Part shown: positions 1 to 12,807 of the stretch, one piece after another | Layout: the number at the start of each line of letters is the position of its first letter | Numbering within the stretch: the stretch's first letter is position 1 | Assembly (NCBI RefSeq): GCF_947179165.1 | Contig: NC_077244.1 | Coordinates: forward strand, 10,480,449-10,544,448 | DNA length: 64,000 nucleotides | Direction: 5' to 3' | DNA from: Solanum dulcamara | Taxonomy: Eukaryota > Streptophyta > Magnoliopsida > Solanales > Solanaceae | Translations under genes and position numbers: made by a program | The notes under the pieces: generated by a model | The model's database searches: none | What the model saw: the letters and a program-made list of their open reading frames with translations, nothing else | Told to the model about the DNA's origin: nothing

Positions 1-186
1 CCTTTTTCTAAATACAAGCAAATTTCCACATAAACAATCCAATGATCATCAACTCAAACACACTTCAATTTTCCTAAAAACTAAACAAAAACACATATCA
101 AACTAGCAAAACGCGCTTGAGAGCATACAAATCTTGCCCTCAATTCTCAAAACACTATTTGAATAGAATCTAGACTCTTTGGCTTT
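1..186. other. Unassigned AT-rich flank
   Basis: AT-rich sequence to the left of the first LTR. I see no reading frame, RNA gene or repeat that I can identify. Confidence 0.5.
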
Positions 187-1313
187 TGTGAGACCTTGGA
201 AGTTGAAAAGTCAAAATGAGGAAAAATTTAGGAATTTTGGACTCTACAAGTTTAAACGAGTCGATGTATGGCTCATTGGATGGATTCGTAGGGTTGTCAC
301 TAAGGAAGGGAAAATTTGGCTAAGTGTGAGATGGTCTACGAGTTACCTTGATGACTTGTAAGAAAGTTGATAACTCATAGAAATGAGTCGTAGGATCAAT
401 GTCTTGATTTCTAATGAATAACAAGCCTCACTACTTTTGTTACGAATCAACACGATGAGTTGTAGAAATTTTTATGAATCATAGAATGGACTTGTATGAT
501 GGGTCCTAAAGTCTGATATTTGACCAAAGTGTGAAGGTCTTCTACGAGTTATTTCTACGAGCCATAGACATGTCTTTGACCCATAGGGGAGAAGTCTAAT
601 TTCTAGTGGCTACTGGTTTGTGCAAGGGGAGTTTATGAATTGGGTGTGTGACCAGTAGAGTTGACGACTATTCGTAGAAGCTAATTGTAGGGTTCTCCAA
701 CCAGTTTTAAATAAGGGTATTATTGTCCTTTACCATTCATGGTTCAATGAACCTAGAATCCTTTTGTGTAAGACCAGGAACAAAGGAGGAAATCTCAAAA
801 AGTTGCAAAAACTAGCTCCAAGAATTTACCACGGAAGACATCACGGGTCGTGGTAAGTATCATACATTGTGGTGAGAAACCGTTGTAGAGATTTATAGAG
901 TCAGAACTACAGAGAAGGGACCATGATGAAGGAACATGGACCGTGGTATGCACAAAAAATTATGAAGCCCTCTGTGGTGACCCCTCCCCAAGACCTTCTG
1001 AAAACTTCCCAAGGCAAGGGCCACACACGACTACCACGGATCGTGGAGATCTCCATGGACCATGGTGTGCTTCCTTGGTGGTCACTCTATAGGTCTCCTG
1101 TAGGACCTACACCATGAACACGTTCTACGGAGAAACTTCAAAGACCTACTCTATAGGCTTTCCAAAACATCTTCCCAAGTAAAACACCAGGGGACCCCAC
1201 CACGGGCCGTGGTGAGCACCATCGACCGTGAAGGGTACCCTTGATGCCAGTTCCATTTAGATTTTTAAAGGGATAGTTTTCTCTTTTCTTGCATTTTATT
1301 TCAAAGTGGAATC
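187..1313 (+). mobile_element. LTR family B, 5' portion (truncated)
   Basis: It opens with TGTGAGACCTTGGAAGTTGA, matching the LTR starts at 13633 (plus strand) and 28524 (minus strand). Two motif-rich blocks follow: repeated ctacga/cgtag words (about 420-680) and repeated CCACGG/CCGTGG words (about 828-1230). Positions 965-1313 are closely similar to 8880-9258 in the same orientation. The LTR stops at 1305-1313, where AGTGGAATC is shared with the LTR of element A. The 3' half is absent here. No coding capacity. Confidence 0.8.
1198..1214. repeat. Inverted repeat inside LTR B
   Basis: An 8-bp perfect stem, CACCACGG and CCGTGGTG, with a one-base centre. It is the best preserved of several CCACGG/CCGTGG words in this U3 block; related words recur at 8935-9170 and, decayed, in the H/I LTRs. 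Confidence 0.75.
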
Positions 1314-1534
1314 GATGGAATTTCATTCCTATACTCGAAACTCCAAATGACTCCGAAGCTCAAAATTTGACAATTTAAGCCTTTGAAATCATTTCTCAAG
1401 AAAAACCTCAACTTTTCATAAGATTTCCAAAAACTAACTTTTAGACTAACAAAAAGTGACTCGGGAAAACTAACGGGAGAGGTAAAATGGTAATTTTATC
1501 AAGAATGTCAAAAATGATCTTCAGGGTCATTACA
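1305..1534 (-). mobile_element. Element A 3' LTR remnant (family A)
   Basis: On the minus strand it begins TGTAATGACCCTGAAG at 1534 and matches the first 180-220 nt of the complete LTR at 6403-8875. The rest of this LTR is missing: it breaks at AGTGGAATC against LTR B. The pol end of element A runs straight into it from the right, which identifies it as the 3' LTR. No good polypurine tract is preserved just upstream; the sequence reads TAATAGTGGATGA. Confidence 0.8.
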
Positions 1535-1579
1535 TCATCCACTATTAAAAACCATGTTCATCCTTGAAAATAAAGCAAG

Positions 1580-2900
1580 AGACATATCGGGAGCCTAAAA
1601 AGATGGGGATAATGGGCCCGCATGTTTGATTCTAACTCCCAAGTAGCTTCCCCCATGGACCGATGTTGCTACTGGACCTTCACCAAATCTACCTCCTTAG
1701 TCCTTAATTTCCTGACCTACCTATCCAAAATAGCTACAGGCTCCTCTTCATATGTCAAATCTAGGATCAACCTAACCGAAACATGGGAAATCACATGAGA
1801 ATCATCTGGAATATAGTTCCATAGCATTTAGACATGAAATACTAAATGAACAGAGGATAGACTAGGTGGCAAGGAATGTTTATAGGCCACCTCTCCCATT
1901 CGATCTAAGATCTCAAATGGGACAATAAACCTAGGGTTGCGCTTTCCTTTCTTCACAAACCTCATGAAACACTACAAGGGTGAGACCCTCAACCATTCCT
2001 GGTCACCAACCATAAACATCAAAGGTCAGGCCCGTGTGTCAGCATAGCTCTTCTGGTAACTCTGAGTTGTGAACAATCTACCCTGAATCAATCAAACCCT
2101 CTCCATAGCATCTCAAAGCAAATCAGTGTCTAGGTTATCTACCGCCATAGAATAAAACCACCCAATGGGTGACTATATCTTTGGCCATACAATGCCTCAA
2201 AAAGAGCCATCTGGATGCTGGAATGATAGCTGTTATTGTAAGAAAACTGTGCCAGGGGCAAGTGTTGGTCCCATCGAGAACTAAAATCAATCACACATGC
2301 CCATTGCATATCCTCAAGTACCTCAATAGTCATCTCAGGATGTCTGTCTGTCTGAGGGTGGAATACGGTACTCAAATCCAATTGGGTACCAATCCACGCT
2401 ACACGGCTTCCCAAAAGTGATGTGAGTAATGATCATCGATCCGATATGATGGAAACAGGAACCCTATAAAGCCTAACAATCTGACTAATATAAAGATGAG
2501 CCAACCTATCCACCATGAAATTAACCTTAATTGTAATAAAATGAGCCATTTTTGTCAACTAGTCAACCACAACCCAAATGGAATCAAATCCTCCCATGGT
2601 AGTGGGAAAACCCACCACGAAATCCATTGTGATCCTCTCCCACTTCCAAGTGGGAATAGGCATCTTTGGAAACTCACCCCTAGGTCTCTAGTCCTCACAC
2701 TTAACCTGTTGGCATATCAAACACTTGGACACAAACTCGGCGATGTCCTTCTTCATGCCATACCACCAATAGTATTGAATCAAGTCATTATACATCTTTG
2801 TTGTCCTTAGATGAATAGAATATCGAGTGCAACATGCCTACTCAAGTATTTATCTGACCAATTCTCCCACCTTGGGCACACAAATGCAATTTCAAATCCT
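1580..2900 (-). pseudogene. Element A integrase and chromodomain remnant
   Basis: The 3' end of a Ty3/gypsy chromovirus pol. From the N-terminal side, a zinc-binding segment (CLICQQVK, about 2715-2770) is followed by catalytic-core sequence (LDLSTVFHPQTD and LAQFSYNNSYHSSI, 2139-2414) and a C-terminal EATWELE motif (about 1620-1660) typical of the chromodomain tail of Del/Tekay-like elements. Integrase joins the cDNA to the host genome, and the chromodomain is thought to steer it to chromatin. The frame shifts several times and carries stops, so no integrase could be made. Homology is by recognition of the family, not by a search. Confidence 0.82.
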
Positions 2901-3660
2901 TAAGACACCCTTAGAATCAAGTATTGCTTTCTTAGCTTCACCTCTCATCATCTTTTGTTGAATAAGGCACAACTTCTCATCCTCAAATTGCCTCTCTTAG
3001 ATCTGATCCATCAAAGATGAGAGAGCCTCTATAAAGGCAAGAAATCATCCCTCATCAAAAATATGCAATCTTGCCAACCGATTGGCCAATCTCTGAAAAC
3101 AGCTCGAATAGCTGCAAGGCTTCCCCTACTAGAATTCTTCCTACTCAATGCATCCGATACCATATTGGCCTATCCAGGATGATATGAGATAGTCAAATCA
3201 TAATTCTTCAGAAGCTCAACCCACCTCGTTTGCCTCAAATTCAAGTCTTGTTGGCTGAAGATGTATTACAGACTCCGGTGATAAGTGAATATCTCATAAT
3301 AAACCCCATACAAATAATGCCTGCATAACTACAAAACAAAGATAACCACTGTCAATTCTAACTCATGGGTGGGATAGTTCTTTTCATGAGACTTCAATTG
3401 CCTCGAAGATTAGGCAATCACCTTCCTCTTTTACATTAACGCTCTACCTAAGCCCACTCTCGATGCATCATCATACATGGTGAGGTCAACACCCTCTTCA
3501 GGTAAGGTAAACACAGGTGTAGTAGTCAATAATACCTTGAGATTTTTGAAGCTCCCCTCACACTCATCCAACCAATGTAATACCATATTCTTCTGAGTGA
3601 GCCTGGTCAATGGGCTGCTATCGCAAAGAATCCCTAAACTAAACAATGATAATACCCTGC
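2900..3660 (-). pseudogene. Element A RNase H remnant
   Basis: Read on the minus strand, 3431-3646 gives a chromovirus RNase H start (LTMYDDASRVGLGRALM, where functional copies have an acidic residue in a CDAS-type motif). The following segment to about 2900 still resembles the RNase H to integrase connection but is broken by stops and frameshifts. In a live element the domain removes the RNA strand during reverse transcription. Confidence 0.78.
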
Positions 3661-4390
3661 CAAACCCACAAAATTGTGAATCTTTGTTGCTGAGGTGGGT
3701 CTAGTCCATCCTCGGACTGCCTCGATCCTAGTTGGATCGACTCTAATGCCCTCCTTGGACACCATATGCCCTAAGAATGCCACCGAACTCAACCAAATCT
3801 CAGACTTGGAGAACTTGGCATAAAGCTTCTCCTCTCTAAGCCTCTAGGACACAATCCTCAAGTGTTGTACATGATCTGCCTCAGTCTTAGAGTAAACCAT
3901 GATATCATCAATGAAGATAATTACAAACAAATCCAGATACAGATAGAACACCCTATTCATTAACTCCATAAATACTACTGGGTTGTTAGTCAGCTCGAAA
4001 GATATAACAACAAACTCATAGTGGCCATATTTGGTTCGGAAGGCTATCTTAGAAATATCTGAAGTCTGAATCCTCAATGGATGATACCCATATCTCAAAT
4101 CAATCTTAGAGAATAAGGTCACTCATTGGCAAAACACTAGGGTAAATAAACCCCTTGGTCAATAAATCCTGAAGTTGCACCTTTAGCTCATTTAACTCAG
4201 GTGGAGCCATACGATAAGGAGAAATAAAAATGGGCTTGGTGCCTGGCTCGAGGTCAATAGCAAAGTCAATATCCTTGTTAGGTAGAACCTCTATAAAATC
4301 AATAGGAAATACATCCATAAACTCTTGAACCACATGAATAGACTCCATATAAGGTGGCTCAACATCAGTATCACGAATTAATGCCAAATA
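3660..4390 (-). pseudogene. Element A reverse transcriptase remnant
   Basis: Two overlapping frames (4387-4106 and 4122-3844) together cover the fingers and palm. Recognisable pieces are [25 protein letters not shown] and the catalytic FIDD box encoded by 3904-3915, which is intact here. The frames join through a frameshift near 4110. The 24-nt interval between the conserved YH codon and the following D-I codons is full length, unlike in elements H and I. Confidence 0.85.
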
Positions 4391-4419
4391 TGCCTAACAA
4401 CCCCCATCGATTATTCGTT

Positions 4420-4990
4420 GGGCCCGAATACAAGAAATAACCCTACTAGAATAAGAGCCACTCTAACCCTTCAACTCAATTTGCAGCCTTCCATTCATAC
4501 CTAATATCATCGTCTTGGCATAAAAATAAAGAATGGTATGATATAGAGATAACCAATCCATACCCAAAATGATGTTGAAATCTACCACATTACTGATAAT
4601 CATGTCCACCCATGTCAATAACCCACCAAAGACACAAGACAGGATTGGTACACCTGATCCACTACTTAGGGCTCCCCTACTAGGGTAGAAACATGCACGA
4701 GCATGGGCATATGATCACATAGCAAGTCAAACCTAGAAGAGAAATATGCTGACGCATATGAATAAATGGATCCAGATCAAATAACAAAAATCAAGGCAAT
4801 GACAAATCGAGACAATACTTGTGATGACTACATCGAAGGCCTCCACCTCGAGTCTACCTGGAAAAGCATAACAATGAGCTTCTCATCCACCACCTATCTA
4901 GGCACCTGCTCTACCACCCTGTTATACTAAGGCATCACCCACTCCTCTACCTCTGGTACGACTACCTCAATCAATCTTACCCCTACCATT
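4420..4990 (-). pseudogene. Element A aspartic protease remnant
   Basis: Minus-strand frames give a protease-like stretch (around the DVYALFDPGST-type motif near 4780-4830, then sequence ending in an FDIILGMDW-like region near 4550), heavily interrupted. In a live element the protease cuts the Gag-Pol polyprotein. Its position between gag and reverse transcriptase fits the gypsy order. Confidence 0.65.
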
Positions 4991-6198
4991 ACCTCAGGTT
5001 TGTGGGGTTAAACCTCTAGCTGGTAGCGCCGAACCCTTTGCTAGTGCCTCTTTGTCAGTACAGTATGGACCAGAGTGAGTCTGTATGGGACACTATCAAA
5101 ACCATATGGTTTGGGGATCCAGACCAAAAATACTATCTCTGAACAGACGGTTGAGGTGAATAAATATGAGGGATATTATAACCATCTCAGCTCACAAGCC
5201 TTTGTAATGACTCGGACGAATTCTGACATGAATTGTATGAACTACAATATCCCGGTCCCTCTTTAGATACTGGCATAAAGGCATGAACTGGACCTCTATG
5301 CTGAAAGAAACCACCTCCTCTATAAGAACCTTTACCTCCACACGAGGTACCCAAAAACTTACCAGAAGAACGAGCCCTTTTGGGGTCCCCAAACTTCTCC
5401 TACTCCATTAACACCACCTCTTTAGCGGTACTAACCACCAATTGAAATAAGGCTCCATCTCTAGATACCCAAAATATTGACTGCCTTATAGAATAAGTCA
5501 AACCCCTCACAAAATGGAGAACCCTCTTGGTCTCATCGAGGATAATAGGAGTGGCATGTCTGGCTAGCTAAAAAAAGTGAACCTTATACTCAGAAATGGA
5601 CATTCCATCCTGTCTCAGGCTCTCAAATCTGAGGTAAATCTCCTCTTTTATACTCTAAGGGATGAAATGACCATAAAAAGCACTGGTGAATGTTTCCCAA
5701 GTCACTAGGAGAGACCCAACTTGTAAAGATCAAGAATATGTCCCCCATCACTCTCTAGATAGCCCACGAAGCTGACCCTCACTTAGATCTATGATGTAAT
5801 AGGTATGCTTACAGTGCTGTCAGTCTGGTCCATAGTCTCGAGCATGCCCAAAAATCTCAATAAAGTATCTTATAGTAATGTTTCCATGATGTACTAGGTA
5901 TGCTTACAGTGCTGCCAGTCTGGTCTATAGTATCGAGCATGCCCAAAACTCTCAATAAAGTATCTTATAGTAATGTTTCCATTGCATACTCAGGAGGAAC
6001 CTAATCTCCTCTGTCCTCTCTCATCGGCTTAAGGGAAATGCCCTTCTAATGATCCCTAACTGGTACCGCTCCTCGGCCTCGGCCCTTACCTTGGCCTCTA
6101 GCTCTGCCTCTACTTCTACCCCAAACTAGGGTCTTAGTAGCAATCTCAGGGGATGGCTCCTCTCATCCAGGATAAGTTGCTGCTCGAGTCTTAGCCAT
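4990..6198 (-). pseudogene. Element A gag remnant
   Basis: The likely start codon is at 6198, about 190 nt inside the primer site; the N-terminus reads MAKTRAATYPG before a stop and continues into an arginine/glycine-rich run (about 6060-6120). A capsid-like middle (5400-5750) and a glycine-rich segment (5280-5390) follow. I could not find an intact CCHC zinc knuckle. A 95-bp tandem duplication at 5791-5980 breaks the frame. The order gag, protease, RT, RNase H, integrase, chromodomain makes A a chromovirus. Confidence 0.7.
5791..5980. repeat. 95-bp tandem duplication in element A gag
   Basis: Positions 5791-5885 and 5886-5980 are near-identical, both starting ATGATGTA and ending GTAATGTTTCC. 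The period (95) is not a multiple of three, so the duplication shifts the gag frame. Confidence 0.9.
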
Positions 6199-6387
6199 CT
6201 ACTGAAAGAACATGTGATAACTCAACACTTATAAAAGAACCCACGCACGATAGAATTGAAAGAAGTAAAAAGAGGATTCCCTAGTAGTCTTCATATCCCC
6301 TCGAAGATAAGTAACGGATGTCTCAACACTAATTTTCAAGACTTTACCAATCTGAGCTTGTCAACATGTGAGACCTATGAACTTGGG

Positions 6388-6399
6388 GATCTGATACGA
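6388..6399 (-). other. Element A primer-binding site (tRNA-Met type)
   Basis: Reads TCGTATCAGATC on the minus strand, matching 10 of 12 bases of the usual TGGTATCAGAGC. It lies 4 nt inside the 5' LTR and fixes the orientation of element A. Confidence 0.75.
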
Positions 6400-6402
6400 A
6401 TT

Positions 6403-8875
6403 TTTCATAACCTAGAATTGGGTGTGATGGCACTAGCCTAACCCACCAACACGAGTTAAATGAAAGAAAAATGTAAAGTCTAATATGATATGAATAAGGA
6501 TAAGTAGAAAAATAGATTCTAAGCCACCCAAGACTTGGTGTCACATGTAAAAGCCACTATTTCAATAGAAATAAAAAAGGTACAAGTCTATATGTCTCAA
6601 TACTCAAGTAGAACAAATCATAAAATAACTGGACGGCGAGAGTCTGTCGAAGAAGTCAAGCTGCTACCTCTCACGCGTCTAGAAGCTTGGCCCAATCAAA
6701 GAAGTACTAAGAGAAAGAAGTGTCGGGCTCAGATCCTACATAAATGTAGAAGCAAGGAGTGAGCACCAACAACACAGTACTCAACAAAATGGAAAATAAA
6801 CCCTAAGTAAAGAAATGCAAAACATCGGTATTCCTAACATCCCAACCACAATCCTCCATAACTAAACACATGCACTCAGACAGCCCAATCTATATAGTAT
6901 ATATCACGATTATACTAAAATACTAGACTATCCAGAAAAGAAAGTACATATGCACTTTCACCACCATACTCAGGCAAATACCAAAAATCTAAAATCATAA
7001 TATATGACAAGATAAAATAAACACAAATGCAATGTCAAATATTATGATGCATGTCTGTCGTACGATACACATCCTCTAATCACCTTAGACCAGAACCTAT
7101 GGGGACGTCACATATACCATCTATCCACCTAAAAATACCTCGTCCAATATTTGCCAGAAGAAACCATGGCCATAATATCCTTTGGAGAAGACCTCGGCCG
7201 CCGGGAGAGACCTCGATAAATCACTTCGACCGGTAGAAACCTCAGTTCCAATATCTAGTGCATCACTCATATAATTTCACATTCATCACAAGATAAAATA
7301 TATATGCACAAGTAATGAGTGAAATGCGATAAATATTCAATAAGACATCATATAGTCTACAATCACACAATAGATCAATGTCTCATAATTCACAACACTT
7401 AGACAACTTCCCCTACCTGAAAGCCATTATCACACTTCAAATCATATAATTTAATTCAATCTAATGACCCAACACATCCTAATTCCCTCACATAGGAAAA
7501 TACAAGGTTCAACATATTTAATAAAGATTAAAATTCCACTTGCCTTAGTCAAAGGTGATGAACAATCCTAAGTCACCACTTTTTCTCTTTGACGATACTC
7601 TAAATCATCACCATCTAATCAAATATAGACTAATAATCACATTTTGAAGCTATTGGCACTAAAATAAAGCAATTCGGATGAAAAGGGTAAAATAGTCAAA
7701 AATTACATATCAAAAATCGAACTTGGAATTTGATTATTTTTAGATGAAAACATTATTTAAGTAACAGGGAATCTAATGGTGAATTGTTTTTAAACAATGG
7801 AGTTAAAATGAGTTCACAATCCCAACTTTTGATAGAATTTTGGATTAGGCTAAAACCCCTAAAATCTCCAATTTGAAATTTAAATTTTGAACTTAGAATC
7901 ACGAATTAATCAATGGAAATCAAAGATATAAGTTAAAAATGACTTGCCCAATAGTTTTCCACAAAAAAAATATATTTGAAATTCTCCTATCCCGAGCTTG
8001 GAATGTTCAAAATAGAGGAAATTAACCCTATTCCAATCTTTTGGGAAAGACACTGTTCAGGTTAACATATCCGTTCGCGATTGTGACTCACTTACATCGC
8101 TAAAGAGAAGGTCAGACCCTTACTACATCTTGATCATGAACAATACCTCATGATCGGAGAGGTTAAAAGGATGGTGCATCGCAATCGCGACAGGGCCCCT
8201 CCTCAAACGCGAAGAGCAAATGGAGGCACCAGCTGACAACAACAATTTCACAAGGCTAAGTCTCCAAACTGACCCTCGGGATTTGATCGGAACCCCGTGA
8301 ACACAAACTATTTATGCAAACCCTCTAAATTCAACATTATGGACTCAATGAAATTATCAGAATTTTAATTTGAGGCTTTTTGTTTACCCTAAATCAGATA
8401 AGTTGCAACTAAACTAGTTTCGGTACTCAAAATATCCAAAATACCTTTGGGGCCTCTAAAAATTATAATGAATTCTAGCATTAGAATTTCCTCCCAATAT
8501 TATGGAATTATCTGAAATCCAATCCAAGCACCCGAACGCTAAAAGTTGACTAAAGTCATACTTGGATCAAATTTTAACTCAATTTCCTACTTCGAACCTA
8601 AATTTCACGTTTTAACTCTAAATCGGTTTCCGACAACTCTCCAAGACCATTTTCCATATTATGGAACTAGTGGAATCAATGAAATTCTATTGCGAGACTC
8701 AAAACTCCAAATGACTCCAAAACTCCATATTACTCCGAAACTCAAAATTTGACAATTTAAGCTTTTAAAATCCATTTCTCAAGAAAAATTTTAACTTTTT
8801 ACAAGATTTCTAAAAACTAACTTTTAAATGGTAATTTTATTGATAATGTCAAAATTGACATTCAGGGTTATTACA
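6403..8875 (-). mobile_element. Element A 5' LTR, complete (family A)
   Basis: About 2,473 bp. It begins TGTAATAACCCTGAATGTCA at 8875 and ends just before the primer site with GTGCCATCACACCCA...TTATGAAA, the same ending as the solo LTR at 52214-54733. Words around CGATCGCG/TCGCGA lie at about 8060-8260. The immediate right neighbour (8876 on) is family-B LTR sequence. A target-site duplication cannot be tested because the partner LTR is truncated. Confidence 0.85.
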
Positions 8876-10861
8876 CACCTTGGTGACCCCTCCCCAAGAC
8901 CCTCGGAATACTTCCCAAGGCAAGGGCCATAGATGACCACCATGGATCGAGAAGATCTACACAAACCGTGGTGTGCTTCCGTGGTGGTTACTTTGCAGGT
9001 CTCCTGCAGGACCTCCACCACGGCCTCGTTCCACTGGTCTTGATGCCCTTCATGGAACGTGAAAAGTTTCGGTGGATAAACTTCTAAGACCAACCTTGTA
9101 GGCTTTCCAAAACATTTTCCCAAGTTAAACATCACATAACCTGACCACGGGCCATGGTGAGCCCTACAGACCCTGAAGGCTCCACGTAATGCCAATTCCG
9201 ACCAAAATTTTAAAGTATCATTTTGTTCTTTCCCTGTATTTTATTTCAAAGTGGAATCATTTTGAGGGAAGAATTCACCTATCTAAAGACCCTATACCCT
9301 TCAAAACCTTCATTTCTCGCACTTAGACTTAAGATTCCAAAATTCCCTCTTCTCAAACTCTCCCAAGAGTTTCAAGCCAAGCTAGGATTTCATCTCAAGG
9401 CATCTTCAAGTCTCCTTTCATTCTCAAGCTTTCACTAGGGATTTTATTTCCCCCAAGGTATGTTTGTTTTAACCATGGGTTCTTCCACCCATGGATCCCA
9501 AATATTTTCTTAACGTAGTATTTTAATTTTAAATGAGGAAATCTTATGGTTTTTTACATGATGATTCCAAATGCATAGTTTGTTGGTTATTTGAAGTTTA
9601 TTTACCTATATTTATAAGTACTGACTCTCAATTTCATGAAATGTATGATTTATCAAGGTCCTTATACGAAGACTTGAAGGTATCTTTAAAATGTAAATGG
9701 TGGGTTGTTTTAAGATGTTTTAATTAATGCATTTTCATCACTCTCATGTATGCAAGTATTGTTTTCAAATGTATTGAAAGTTGAATTAAATGAACCCACT
9801 TATTTTCTTATGTTGAAATAAAGGTGAATTGAAAGCTTTGACTCCAAATAAAAGTTTATGAAGCAAATGTTTATATTTAAGGGAGTTTTATGAAATGATG
9901 ATGAAATGATTCAATGTGAAAGGACAATTCTCATATTTTTGAATCAAATGAAATGTTTTAATGAGCTATTCAACCGAATGATGATTTAATGTTTAAAGTT
10001 ATATAAATTCTGATGTTATTATGATATTTAAATGTATTTTGTGGGATTGATCTAGCACCGAATGTAGAATGTAGATGGGTACTCGACCTATGGGGTCCTT
10101 AAGTAAATTCTCATGTTGCATTAACTATGCACCAATATAGTAGCCTTTGTAGGTTATTTAGGCTAGTGGCAGGTAGTTCTACCTGGCAAGTATTCTCCTC
10201 GTGCTTATGTAAGGGGTTATGTTGGATTTCATATAATAGCTCGCATAGTCTTAAATGTCGGTTACGGTCATCTTCATGCAAAGTGAATGTTTTAAGGTTT
10301 CATATGATGATTTCTCATGCGTGCATTCACTTATGCATATTTCTTTCAAATGCCTTAATGTTCTTCATTGTATAGCATGCTCACATACTTAGTACATTCA
10401 AAGTATTAACATATATTTTTGCCTATATGATATCACCATGTAGGAGGCATTGCTCCACACTCTCCTCTTCGTGGATAAGTTCGATCATTGAAGGATGCTA
10501 CTATTTGGTGAATTCCTATGTTTCAGGAACAACATTCCTATCTTTCTAACTTGTGTTATGTATAGACTATTCAATCACTTTGGTACTTTTGACTTCTATC
10601 TTGAGGGTGAGCTACGGATATATGTTAGCCCCCTCCAAGTATTTAAAGTAGAAGGTATTATTGGAAAAATGTATGAAGTTCAAATAACATGACTATTATT
10701 CTATGTGTAATCTCTTAGTCTCGTTATCCCTTACATTTTCTGCTTGTTTCTTTATTATCATTACCAATGAAAAGCTTAATTAATACTAAGATGCTTGGAT
10801 GAGGTAGCTCCAGGTGCTTCATTCTTCATGTCATATCTAGGACCTAGGCTTGGGTCGTGAC
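8876..10861 (+). mobile_element. LTR family B, 3' portion
   Basis: It starts inside the LTR (8880 corresponds to 965 in the left copy) and ends ...GGGTCGTGACA at about 10861, followed by TTTTGGGTATTATTC, which looks like a worn TGGTATCAGAGC primer site. The hairpin motif GTACATTCAAAGTATT is at 10392-10407, about 450 nt before the end. The junction with the 5' LTR of element A is abrupt at 8875/8876. Confidence 0.75.
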
Positions 10862-10879
10862 ATTTTGGGTATTATTCAT

Positions 10880-12591
10880 AACCTATAACTACCTATAACC
10901 TTCAAATTTTGCCTACTTTCATTCATTCTCTTAAAATTCTCTGAGGTAAGAAGAAAGACTCTCCCAAGGACTTCAGGGACTTCATCTTCTCAAAGCTTAG
11001 GTTTCAAGGGTTTCAGTCACTCAATCTCCATTGTTAGGGCTTTAATAGCTAAGGTATGTGGGTATTCATCCATGAGTTACTTCCACCCATGGATCCCAAA
11101 GAAATATTTACTTTTCTAACCAATTAAAGTATGTATATTTATGGGTCTCCTCAATTTCTTTTCAATTGCATGAATTAAGATTTAATTATTATTTAATTAC
11201 TCAATTAAGTATGAATTACTATTAAATTGCATGAGTTTAGATGATTTATAAGTAATTTCTCTATAAAGCTATTTCGTGTTCATAAATTCCTAAATGGGTC
11301 CTCTTGATTATGATTCAATTGATGTTGTCTTATATTATTAAGCATGATTTCCATTTAAGTACACGATTTTTAGATGATTACATATTGTCTTATGCATTAT
11401 GCTATGATTTTCAATGATAAGATATATATTGTGAGTATGATTTGATAAGCCTTTCAAGGAACTTATATGGAAGGTTTACAATAAGCTTTATGATGAAATT
11501 CAATTCAATTATGAATGATGGTCCTTTCTTCTCACCTAAGTATAGAAGTCCTATACTTATATTACATGAGAAAAGATTAAGGAGCTATTCTATGATATTT
11601 TTTATGAATGGTGGACGGGTAGTAGATATGGACCCTTCCACATGATGTTGACTTTATGACTTTTGATTTGCCTATTTCATTGAGAGCTTACGTAGAATTG
11701 AGTAGACCTTGGGATAGGCACTCTATCCCATAGTTGAGGCAAGAGACCTGTAGTAAGAACCTATTTTCCTATAACTACATTCTTCGTAGGATAAAGAATT
11801 GCCTATCGTAAAGGCTTGATTCCTTAAGGTTCACCTGTAGTTGAGGCTCGATATTTCATATAGCTTAGCAGATCCACTTAGGCATATAAGAGTCTATCTT
11901 GGTAAGTAGTCTCCCAATTTTCTTTGGTGTATGGGTAAACATCGGGACTTTATGTTATGGCTCACATGGTATATGTCGATTAACTGTATCTCTCACGAAA
12001 AATGTTACATAAAGCTATACAGTTCTTTTATTGATGATGATATTTTGATGCATTCACCAATGAGTTTAAATGTTTTAATGTTCTCTTGAAATTATTAATG
12101 TTTTAAATATGTTGTTCTTACATCCCATTATTCATATTAATTATGTTCGTATTTCATTGTTCATGCATACCTCTCATACATTGTACTTTCTATGTACTAA
12201 CATATACTTTTGCCTACATTGTATCATAATATAGGGACAAACGATCATACCAAACATTCTATTCGTGGATAGAGCTTATTATTACTTCGAAGTTTTTTGG
12301 TGAGTCCACATTTATCGAGGACGAGACTTTCTTTTAATGATTGATGTAGTCCATTCATGGACATATGACTTGAGTTTTCATTTTCATTCCTAGGCTTCTA
12401 TGATTGAGATTTTTCTTCCACTTGATTTCACTATTATTTTATTTTAATTTATGAAAGCAATGTATGTTAAGATGGATTTCATTATTATTTTACTTAAACT
12501 TATGAAAGCAATGTATTCTAAGAGGCTTGGTTGGGATTCTTTGGGTTCTCGATCATCGTGTCATGCCTAAGGCCTAGTTTTGGGTGTGAAA
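10880..12591 (+). mobile_element. Element D 5' LTR, 5'-truncated (family B)
   Basis: It resembles 9284-10861: both contain the CCACCCATGGATCCCAAA word (about 11085 here) and the shared GTACT motif (12183-12200). It ends ...GGGTGTGAAA immediately before a good primer site. The first part of the LTR is missing: the sequence enters it within 20 nt of the end of the preceding LTR. Confidence 0.75.
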
Positions 12592-12593
12592 CT

Positions 12594-12605
12594 AGGTATC
12601 AGAGC
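12594..12605 (+). other. Element D primer-binding site (tRNA-Met type)
   Basis: AGGTATCAGAGC, 11 of 12 to TGGTATCAGAGC, 2 nt after the LTR end, followed by the usual ACAAGGTTTAGGAG leader. Confidence 0.9.
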
Positions 12606-12807
12606 ACAAGGTTTAGGAGTGTCCTAGGGAGTCTAAACATCCCATATCGAGTAGAGTGTTGTTCATGGGTTTGAAGCGCGCCATATTTATGAATAGGAGC
12701 CTATGAGATGTTTTAGGAACAACTTCACTTCTTTCATGATCTTGTCATGCTATAGAGTTGAACTGTATAGGAATTCCTTCTAACTCGTGTCCTACGCATT
12801 TCAGAAT

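Noticed and set aside
2496..2810. 104-codon open frame on the plus strand
   Set aside because: Antisense shadow of the integrase of element A.
8050..8260. CG-rich patch considered as a CpG island or promoter of a gene
   Set aside because: It is the U3 palindrome block of the family-A LTR, with counterparts at 52885-53070.
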